A DNA stretch of 64,000 bases, taken from contig JAFQFV010000028.1 in assembly GCA_017398555.1 (NCBI GenBank), forward strand, positions 1 to 64,000, read 5' to 3'. The stretch comes from Alistipes sp. (GTDB lineage Bacteria; Bacteroidota; Bacteroidia; Bacteroidales; Rikenellaceae). This document shows positions 58,187 to 64,000 of the stretch, piece after piece; within the stretch, counting starts at the first letter, position 1, and every line of letters starts with the position of its first letter. Position numbers and translations under genes: made by a program. The notes under the pieces were generated by a model. That model was not told the origin of the DNA. It saw only the letters and a list, made by a program, of their open reading frames with translations, and searched no databases.

Positions 58187-59176
58187 ATGGAGTTTGCATC
58201 ACCAAAAATATTGTGGTTTTTACTGCTGCTTGTACCCCTTGTGGCATACTACATCTATCGTGCACGCCAGGGTGGAGCGGCCGTAACAGTATCTACTATC
58301 GACACCGTTAAGCGGGCACCAAAGACGCTCCGCTACTATCTGCGACACATCCCATTTGTGCTGCGATGTGCTGCGCTCTCGCTTATTATCGTGGCTATAG
58401 CCCGTCCGCAGAGTGCCGAGCACTACACAAACACCACAACAGAGGGTATCGATATTGTCCTTGCTGTCGATGTATCAACCTCAATGCTTGCCAAGGACTT
58501 CACACCCGACCGTCTGAGCGTGGCAAAGGAGGTTGCCTCAGAGTTTATCAGTGACCGCACGGGCGACCGTATAGGCTTAGTGGTTTTTGCCGGCGAGTCA
58601 TTCACACAGTCACCACTTACAACCGACCAGAGTTCGCTCCAGACTATGCTTGGACGCATCTCAAGCGGCATTATCGAGGATGGAACGGCTATCGGTAACG
58701 GTCTTGCCACCTCTATCAACCGTCTGCGCGAATCGGATGCCAAGAGTAAGGTTGTCATTCTGCTGACCGATGGTGTAAACAATCGAGGCGAGATATCTCC
58801 ACTCACAGCGGCAAAGATTGCCAAAGATTTGGGCATTAAGGTCTATACTATCGGTATCGGTCGTCGCGGAACGGCTCCATATCCGATTTTTGACGATCGC
58901 GGCCGCGAGGTAGATGTGGTCAATATGAAGGTTGAGATTGACGAGAAGATACTGCGCAACATCGCCGAGCAGACAGGTGGCGAGTACTTCCGTGCCACCG
59001 ATAAGCAGACCCTTGAGGCTGTATATGAGCGCATTAACCAGCTTGAGAAGAGCCGCGTAGAGGTTGAAAATCGCACAACACTCCACGAAGAGTTCCTCCT
59101 CTTTGTACTTTGGGCTTTGGCAGCTCTGTTGCTTGAGTTTATTATAGAGAAAGTTCTCCTTAAACGAATACCATAA
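58187..59176 (+). CDS. BatA-like membrane VWA-domain protein
   Basis: A 329-residue protein with N-terminal membrane segments (ILWFLLLLVPLVAYYIY and VLRCAALSLIIVAIA), a VWA domain with MIDAS motif DVSTSMLAKDF (about residues 91-101), and a C-terminal membrane helix. An upstream in-frame TTG at 58175 is rejected in favour of the ATG at 58187. BatA is linked to aerotolerance in Bacteroides fragilis, although later work on related loci points to more general envelope roles. It overlaps batB by one base. Confidence 0.88.
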   Translation: MEFASPKILWFLLLLVPLVAYYIYRARQGGAAVTVSTIDTVKRAPKTLRYYLRHIPFVLRCAALSLIIVAIARPQSAEHYTNTTTEGIDIVLAVDVSTSMLAKDFTPDRLSVAKEVASEFISDRTGDRIGLVVFAGESFTQSPLTTDQSSLQTMLGRISSGIIEDGTAIGNGLATSINRLRESDAKSKVVILLTDGVNNRGEISPLTAAKIAKDLGIKVYTIGIGRRGTAPYPIFDDRGREVDVVNMKVEIDEKILRNIAEQTGGEYFRATDKQTLEAVYERINQLEKSRVEVENRTTLHEEFLLFVLWALAALLLEFIIEKVLLKRIP

Positions 59177-60189
59177 TGTTTCAGTTCGCAAATCCAAATA
59201 TACTCTACCTGCTGCTTGTCATACCCGTTATGATAGCGGTGCTGGTCGTCTTGTCGCATATCCGCCGTCGTAATATTGCCAAGTTTGGTAATCCATCGAC
59301 GCTCTATGCGCTTATGCCCGACCTTTCGAGCGTGAGAACAAAGATAAAGAGCTCTCTGTTCCTGCTCGCCACAACGGCAGTAATCTTCGCCGCGGCACGC
59401 CCGCAGTTCGGCTCGAAGCTCAAGGAGCAGACAAGTGAGGGTATAGAGATGATGTTGGTAGTCGATATCTCCAACTCTATGCTTGCCGAGGACTTTGCAC
59501 CAAATCGTCTTGACCGTACCCGCTATGCCATCGATAAGCTCTTTGCATCCCTTAATCAGGACCGCGTAGGTATGGTTGTCTTTGCCGGCGAGGCGAAGGT
59601 GCAGCTGCCTATTACCACAGATTATCGTATGGCCCGCAGCTTCACAAAGCGTATATCTCCATCGCTTGTCTCGGTACAGGGAACAGAGATTGGTCAGGCG
59701 CTCAATCTCGCATCGCTCTCCTTCTCGCAAAATCGTGAGGCGGGCCGTGTGATGATTCTCATTACCGATGGTGAGACCCACGACTCGGCAGCACTCGATG
59801 CAGCAAAACGAGCCGCAGAGCAGGGCATTAAGATATTCGCCATAGGTATCGGAACACCTGAAGGAGCACCTGTCAAGGTTGATGGAGAGTTTATCAAGGA
59901 TGAGAATGATGAGATGGTCGTAAGCCGTCTGAATGAGGAGCTGCTGCAACAGATTGCCGCCGCAACGGGTGGTGGTTATATTCGCGCAACCAATGCCGCA
60001 TTCGGTCTTGAGCAGATTGTTGAGCAGATAGAGAAACTCGAGAAGGGCGAGCTTACTTCGCTCCGTTTTGAGGAGTATAACGAGCAGTTCCAATGGATAC
60101 TCGCCATTGCAGCCGTTCTGCTACTGCTTGAGGCGTTGATGTTACCTCGTCGCAACCCTCGACTGAAGAAGTTTAATATATTTAGGTAA
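59176..60189 (+). CDS. BatB-like membrane VWA-domain protein
   Basis: A 337-residue paralogue of the preceding protein. N-terminal membrane segment ILYLLLVIPVMIAVLVVLSH, a second near residue 60 (SLFLLATTAVIFAAA), MIDAS motif DISNSMLAEDF (about 95-105), and a C-terminal membrane helix (WILAIAAVLLLLEALML). The region NRLDRTRYAIDKLFASLNQD matches the BatB subgroup. It starts in the last base of batA. The next gene, 6 bp on, is not a recognisable batD or batE. Confidence 0.88.
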   Translation: MFQFANPNILYLLLVIPVMIAVLVVLSHIRRRNIAKFGNPSTLYALMPDLSSVRTKIKSSLFLLATTAVIFAAARPQFGSKLKEQTSEGIEMMLVVDISNSMLAEDFAPNRLDRTRYAIDKLFASLNQDRVGMVVFAGEAKVQLPITTDYRMARSFTKRISPSLVSVQGTEIGQALNLASLSFSQNREAGRVMILITDGETHDSAALDAAKRAAEQGIKIFAIGIGTPEGAPVKVDGEFIKDENDEMVVSRLNEELLQQIAAATGGGYIRATNAAFGLEQIVEQIEKLEKGELTSLRFEEYNEQFQWILAIAAVLLLLEALMLPRRNPRLKKFNIFR

Positions 60190-60195
60190 GCGTAT

Positions 60196-60783
60196 ATGAA
60201 CTCTAACAGCACGAAGAGCATCGACTATCGCTCATTAATTACCGAACTTGGTAATAATGAGCAGTTTAGCGGATTTATGGAGCTCTTTTGTAAATATACA
60301 GACGAGCCGTACAGCTACACAGCATCGCCGCTCTACAAATACGCACTAAAGTTTTTTACTCCCAGAGAATATTGCCATCCGACATTTGTCGAGTGCGACC
60401 AGAGCTGTTGGGATATGCTCTTGCAGCTACTCTTTGTCAGCAGAGAGGCCGATTGCAAATTTGTCCAGACAGAGGGTATTGCTCCGGAGTTGGTATTGAG
60501 CTATTTATCGCTGAAAGATGTTGCCGTTTCGACACTCTCACTGCAAGAGCTTAAATCGTTACTGCTCTGTCTGCTGACAGATGCCTTTGCCGAGCTGTTA
60601 CCACATATTATCGGCAGTTGTATCGACCAAGAGTATGCCGAGCAACTTACTGATTATCAATCGCTGACACGCGAAGAGCTGTTGCGTATGTATGGCTGCT
60701 CCGAGCATAGTTCAGCCGAGCAAATCAAGATGATTGACCACCTCTATTCACGCCTGAGCAACTACTATTTGCAGGTAAAATAG
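60196..60783 (+). CDS. Unrecognised 195-residue protein after batB
   Basis: I do not recognise this protein. It is 195 residues long, has no signal peptide or membrane segment, is rich in Leu, Ser and Cys (six Cys scattered) and appears mostly helical. The central part (SLQELKSLLLCLLTDAFAEL) is strongly hydrophobic-helical and could be a dimerisation or packing helix. It lies 6 bp after batB and so is likely in the Bat operon. It is followed by an independent promoter for rplY. Codon use matches its neighbours. Confidence 0.6.
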   Translation: MNSNSTKSIDYRSLITELGNNEQFSGFMELFCKYTDEPYSYTASPLYKYALKFFTPREYCHPTFVECDQSCWDMLLQLLFVSREADCKFVQTEGIAPELVLSYLSLKDVAVSTLSLQELKSLLLCLLTDAFAELLPHIIGSCIDQEYAEQLTDYQSLTREELLRMYGCSEHSSAEQIKMIDHLYSRLSNYYLQVK

Positions 60784-60814
60784 AGGAAGATATATCGCAA
60801 AAAGCGGGAAAGGT

Positions 60815-60845
60815 TTTGTTTTTCGAAAATTTATTTCTACTTTTG
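60815..60845 (+). promoter_or_regulatory. Bacteroidetes-type promoter for rplY
   Basis: TTTG (60815-60818), 19-bp spacer, TACTTTTG (60838-60845), a near-perfect match. Transcription would begin near 60851, giving a leader of about 83 nt. Confidence 0.78.
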
Positions 60846-60857
60846 CGGTCGCAATCA

Positions 60858-60901
60858 GGCGGTTATGGGGGTTGCACTAAGGGTGCAGACTGAGTGCCGC
60901 C
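60858..60901 (+). promoter_or_regulatory. Structured leader upstream of rplY
   Basis: GGCGG (60858-60862) pairs with CCGCC (60897-60901), enclosing a hairpin TGCAC (60873-60877) with GTGCA (60883-60887) around loop TAAGG. An alternative pairs GCACT (60874-60878) with AGTGC (60893-60897), which excludes the inner hairpin and strains the outer stem. Switching leaders of this kind are common before ribosomal-protein genes, where the product binds its own mRNA. Confidence 0.5.
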
Positions 60902-60933
60902 GTAGGTACTAACAACTTAATTTTTACAAAACA

Positions 60934-61503
60934 ATGAAAACAATTGCTATTTCAGCAGCGCCTCGTGCCGAGTATGGTAAGAAGGCAACCAAGGCAGTTC
61001 GCCGTCAGGGTCTTATCCCATGTGTTATCTATGGTGGTGGTGAGACTGTATCTTTCGCAATCGATGAGAAGGCTGTAAAGCCGCTTATCTACACTCCTAA
61101 CTCTTACATCGTTGAGCTTGATATCGATGGTCAGAAGGAGCTCGCAGTTCTTCGTGATGTTCAGTATCACCCAATCCGTGAGCAGATTCTCCACATCGAC
61201 TTCTACCGTGTTCAGGAGGGTAAGCCGGTATCTATCGCTATTCCTGTACGTCTTACAGGTACTGCTGAGGGTGTTAAGATCGGTGGTAAGCTCGCTCTGT
61301 CAGCTCGTAAGCTCGTTGTTAAGGCTATGGTTGAGAACCTTCCAGATGAGCTCGTTGTTGACGTTACTCCACTCAAGGTTGGTCAGACTATCTTCGTTGG
61401 CGATCTTCAGTTCGAGGGTCTTCAGTTTGTATCTCCTGCAACTCAGGCAGTTTGTGCAGTTCGTGTAACTCGTGCATCTCGTGGTGCAGCTGCTCAGCAG
61501 TAG
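60934..61503 (+). CDS. rplY: 50S ribosomal protein L25/general stress protein Ctc
   Basis: A 189-residue L25 of the long Ctc type, with an N-terminal 5S rRNA-binding domain (KATKAVRRQGLIPCVIYGGG, then VQYHPIREQILHIDFYRVQ) and a C-terminal beta domain (VRLTGTAEGVKIGGKLALS). Codon choice is markedly biased towards a small set (GTT, GCT, CGT), as expected of a highly expressed gene. It has its own promoter and a structured leader, and is followed 14 bp later by pth, a pairing conserved in many bacteria. Confidence 0.95.
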   Translation: MKTIAISAAPRAEYGKKATKAVRRQGLIPCVIYGGGETVSFAIDEKAVKPLIYTPNSYIVELDIDGQKELAVLRDVQYHPIREQILHIDFYRVQEGKPVSIAIPVRLTGTAEGVKIGGKLALSARKLVVKAMVENLPDELVVDVTPLKVGQTIFVGDLQFEGLQFVSPATQAVCAVRVTRASRGAAAQQ

Positions 61504-61517
61504 TAAACTGACGATAG

Positions 61518-62081
61518 ATGAAATATCTTGTTGTAGGTCTTGGAAATATTGGCGCCGAGTACGCCGAGACAAGACACAACATCGGTTTCAAAGTGTTGGA
61601 TGCCCTTGCTGAGGCATCCGACACTTCTTTTATGTCGGCACGTTATGGCTCTGTGGCAACTATTCGCCACCGCGGCCATATCGTTACGCTTCTCAAGCCC
61701 GCAACTTATATGAACCTCTCTGGTAAGGCTGTAAGATATTGGATGCAGGAGTTGAAGATAGAGAAGCAAAACCTGCTTGTTGTTGTCGATGATATTGCCC
61801 TGCCATTTGGCGAGCTTCGTATGCGCACAAAGGGTAGCGATGGCGGTCACAACGGTCTGAAAAATATCGCCGAACTGCTCCAGACAACCGACTATGCCCG
61901 CCTGCGCTTCGGCATCGGTGGCGATTTCAGCCGCGGACACCAGGTCGATTATGTGCTTGGCGAGTGGACGGCTGAGGAGCGCGAGAATATGCCTCCGCGC
62001 CTCAAGGTCTTTGGCGATGCTATTCTCTCGTTTGTAGCCGTAGGATTGGAACGCACGATGAACAACTTTAATAAGAGATAA
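61518..62081 (+). CDS. pth: Peptidyl-tRNA hydrolase
   Basis: A 187-residue Pth that recycles peptidyl-tRNAs released during translation. It has YLVVGLGNIGAEYAETRHNIGF (the catalytic His follows ETR), KPATYMNLSGKAV, DDIALPFGELRMRTKGSDGG, and HNGLKNI. Length and motifs fit the family. It is co-transcribed with rplY and ends at the bidirectional terminator at 62080-62109. Confidence 0.95.
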   Translation: MKYLVVGLGNIGAEYAETRHNIGFKVLDALAEASDTSFMSARYGSVATIRHRGHIVTLLKPATYMNLSGKAVRYWMQELKIEKQNLLVVVDDIALPFGELRMRTKGSDGGHNGLKNIAELLQTTDYARLRFGIGGDFSRGHQVDYVLGEWTAEERENMPPRLKVFGDAILSFVAVGLERTMNNFNKR

Positions 62082-62109
62082 AAATACCGGCCAGTTGGTC
62101 GGTATTTTT
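62080..62109. terminator. Bidirectional intrinsic terminator
   Basis: AAAAATACCGGCC (62080-62092) pairs with GGTCGGTATTTTT (62097-62109), one G-T pair, loop AGTT. The first bases overlap the pth stop codon. It serves pth on the plus strand and the M56 gene on the minus strand. Confidence 0.88.
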
Positions 62110-62116
62110 ATTTGCT

Positions 62117-63946
62117 TTAACCCTCCGCGATGTAAACTCGCGTAGGGATTGCTTCGTTAATCATCTGGCGGTAGTCGGGGCCGAGCTTATCGTATGACTT
62201 GTTATAGACGCGGCGGGAGAGGCTTTGGCGCAGCTCGTCATAGGCAAGTTTGATAATATCTAAAACCTCGCCAACTGTACCTGAGGCGGCATTACTATCG
62301 CTACTGACAGATACTATACCGTTACTTACAGGACAACAGACCTTTCGCCCGTTAGGCATTGTAAGAGAGGTCGTCGAGAAGTCCGAGTACTCCTTATTGT
62401 ACTGATTACCGATATGCAGACGGCGAGTGTTCATTGCGTAGATGTGGTAGTTCTGCACAAAGTGTTTCACCTCGCGTTTCAGCTCGTTTTTACGGCACTC
62501 CTTGCCTCGCAGAAGGATTGTCCCATCGGCAGTGACCTTCACCTGAAGAAGATTGCAGGCCTTAACAGTTTTGCTCTGCGCCTCGGGCTTGATATGGTTC
62601 ACCTTCAGAGTATTTGCCCCACTGCGAAGAGTGCTCTTAATCTCTGCCCACATCTGTTCAGGAACATCGCTACCTACGTGTAGTATAACTGCATGCGGTT
62701 TTACCTGCGGCAGAGTCTTAAGTAGCTGCTCGTACGACATCGGAGCGCCACAGAAGAGGATAGTTTTACCACCATCCATCACCTCAATTTTGATCTCCGG
62801 GCCATTACGACCAGGAGCACTCTCGGTTGTTTCAGAGGCTGTCTGTGGCTCTACATCATCAGATTTAGCATAGTTAATTCGCAGATTCTCAACGCCTCGC
62901 AGAGCCTCCTTGACATCCGCAACTTTCCCCATTGATACGCCATCCTCTGCAGCGATAGTAACAACATTATCCTCTGATTGCTTTACAAGTTCAGGAAGGC
63001 TCTCTATCGTTACCGATTTCTCATTGAGCAGAATCTCATCTCCGCCCTTGCGAATCTCAATCACATTCTTAGGTTCCGGGCTATCCACAACTGTCGGCTC
63101 AGCCTTTGCAGCAACAGCGCCGAAAGCAAAAATCATAGCCACCACAATCGGAATTACTGCCAAGATACGCAGCAGAGGGAATCTACCCCTCTTAAATGTA
63201 GTCATCATAATAAATCGTTTTTTGGTTAAACTTTTATTCAACCCGCAGGTAATATCCGGACTATACCCGAAGAGTTGGTGGAAAATGATTTGTCTGTATT
63301 CGTTAATATCGAAGCCTGCGCTGATAACATCGCTATCTGCCTGCCACTCATGTACTTGCGAGGCAGAGTTACCCATAAGATGCACAAACGGATTAAACCA
63401 CATCAGGCAACGGGCAAGCTCGAAAAATAGTCGTTCAAGGGTGTGACCGTGTACTATATGGCTATACTCGTGCAGCAGCACCTGCTCCCGCTTTTCGCCT
63501 GTCTGAACAAATATTGTCCGAATAAAGCTGAACGGCTCAAAAACACTCTTATGCTCTGCCACAGCGACACGGCGATAACTACCTAACTTGCTCTGTCTGC
63601 GCAACTTACAAATCTTTGCAGCACTCACGCCAAATCGAACAATAGAGAGCAAAACAACCGCAATATAGACCATCTGTAGCGCAAAATACCAATCAAATGT
63701 ATGCTCTACAGCCATCTCTGTATCCACCTCGACAACCGTCTCTGCTATCTCTAAAGGCATTACGGCCACATTAACAGTCGGCTCTGGTGGCAGTATCGGC
63801 AGTTCAAGTAACGGAACCACTACCGAGAGCACCACAGATAACAGCAGATATACCCTGGCTATACTGTGTGCCACCCTACCCTCTAACAGTATCCGATAGA
63901 GGGCATAGAGTAGAGCACTGCATATAATCGTTTCGACAACGTACAT
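62117..63946 (-). CDS. M56-family (BlaR1-like) membrane metalloprotease
   Basis: A 609-residue sensor protease. Membrane segments are at residues 3-20, 33-50, 88-104 and about 255-275. The zinc site is HEYSH (159-163, HExxH), followed by ERLFFELARCLMWFNPFVHL. The C-terminal 330 residues form a periplasmic or extracytoplasmic region without a penicillin-binding domain; it looks repetitive, with three related segments. In BlaR1 systems the protease is activated by a signal and leads to loss of the BlaI repressor. The gene begins just after the BlaI-like stop, so they form a two-gene operon. The signal is unknown and need not be a beta-lactam. Confidence 0.87.
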   Translation of the reverse strand: MYVVETIICSALLYALYRILLEGRVAHSIARVYLLLSVVLSVVVPLLELPILPPEPTVNVAVMPLEIAETVVEVDTEMAVEHTFDWYFALQMVYIAVVLLSIVRFGVSAAKICKLRRQSKLGSYRRVAVAEHKSVFEPFSFIRTIFVQTGEKREQVLLHEYSHIVHGHTLERLFFELARCLMWFNPFVHLMGNSASQVHEWQADSDVISAGFDINEYRQIIFHQLFGYSPDITCGLNKSLTKKRFIMMTTFKRGRFPLLRILAVIPIVVAMIFAFGAVAAKAEPTVVDSPEPKNVIEIRKGGDEILLNEKSVTIESLPELVKQSEDNVVTIAAEDGVSMGKVADVKEALRGVENLRINYAKSDDVEPQTASETTESAPGRNGPEIKIEVMDGGKTILFCGAPMSYEQLLKTLPQVKPHAVILHVGSDVPEQMWAEIKSTLRSGANTLKVNHIKPEAQSKTVKACNLLQVKVTADGTILLRGKECRKNELKREVKHFVQNYHIYAMNTRRLHIGNQYNKEYSDFSTTSLTMPNGRKVCCPVSNGIVSVSSDSNAASGTVGEVLDIIKLAYDELRQSLSRRVYNKSYDKLGPDYRQMINEAIPTRVYIAEG

Positions 63947-63947
63947 A

Positions 63948-64000
63948 CTACTTCTCCTTTAACATCTTAATAATCTCATCCGCCTCGCTTACAGTTATAC
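63948..64000 (-). CDS. BlaI/MecI-like repressor, C-terminal fragment (runs off window)
   Basis: Only the last 16 codons are in the window, on the minus strand, encoding ITVSEADEIIKMLKEK before a TAG stop. The acidic helical end and the position one base upstream of an M56 BlaR1-like gene are typical of BlaI/MecI/CopY repressors, but the fragment is too short to prove it by sequence alone. Confidence 0.6.
   Translation of the reverse strand, partial: ITVSEADEIIKMLKEK

Noticed and set aside
1..64000. CRISPR arrays, prophage, IS elements, tRNA and rRNA genes
   Set aside because: I looked for regularly spaced short repeats, transposase or phage motifs, cloverleaf patterns and rRNA-like conserved stretches on both strands and saw none. 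A dedicated scan could still find a weak tRNA-like or remnant element.

Overview
The window is a chromosomal stretch of a Bacteroidales bacterium. It could belong to the Rikenellaceae (Alistipes-like), but genus is inference. Evidence for the order: a SusC/SusD pair with FecR and an ECF sigma factor, BlaR1-type M56 and Bat aerotolerance genes, Bacteroidetes-type promoters (TTTG, 19-21 bp, TAnnTTTG), almost no Shine-Dalgarno sequences, and many lipoproteins and secreted hydrolases. No prophage, IS element, CRISPR array, tRNA or rRNA was seen.

Layout. 1-984 (minus): start of fusA, then rpsG and rpsL of the str operon, followed by an AT-rich spacer with phased A-tracts. 1419-3480 (minus): secreted esterase and secreted PHP phosphoesterase. 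3758-30994 (plus): a very long co-directional run of leuS, six tandem paralogous secreted alpha/beta-hydrolases, prfA, a TonB_C-like protein, xseA-xseB, a methyltransferase, a RelA/SpoT homologue, three tandem secreted calcineurin-like phosphoesterases, araB, two tandem FAD oxidoreductases, a secreted EEP-family phosphatase and an outer-membrane barrel protein. 31077-32333 (plus): tyrosine recombinase and hibernation factor, closed by a strong bidirectional terminator. 32395-46369 (minus): a polysaccharide-utilisation locus with FecR, STN-type SusC, SusD, a DUF1735/F5-8C lipoprotein, a fourth calcineurin-like phosphoesterase, a GH27 enzyme, a 46-codon small gene and a GLUG-repeat lipoprotein. 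Its ECF sigma gene is divergent at 46503. 47146-50497 (minus): tryptophanase, a third FAD oxidoreductase and rnhB. 50585-51532: a membrane protein. 51533-52185: a non-coding region with a strong small-RNA candidate and a second promoter/mini-ORF/terminator unit. 52186-60783 (plus): DUF2520 protein, kdsC, CYTH protein, tdk, then moxR-DUF58-Bat genes. 60934-62081: rplY and pth. 62117-64000 (minus): M56 BlaR1-like protease and the end of a BlaI-like repressor.

How the genes may fit together. The accessory content is dominated by secreted ester- and phosphoester-cleaving enzymes in tandem paralogous sets: six esterases, four calcineurin-like phosphoesterases, one PHP protein, one EEP protein and one further esterase. 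They are mixed with SusCD uptake, a GH27 glycosidase (alpha-galactosidase or beta-L-arabinopyranosidase) and a ribulokinase. My inference is a locus for stripping acyl and phosphoryl decorations from complex glycans before import, with pentose catabolism inside the cell. The substrate cannot be read from sequence. The most notable non-coding signals are the small-RNA candidate near 51708-51798, structured leaders before leuS, hpf and rplY, and promoters placed so close to start codons that three genes are probably leaderless.
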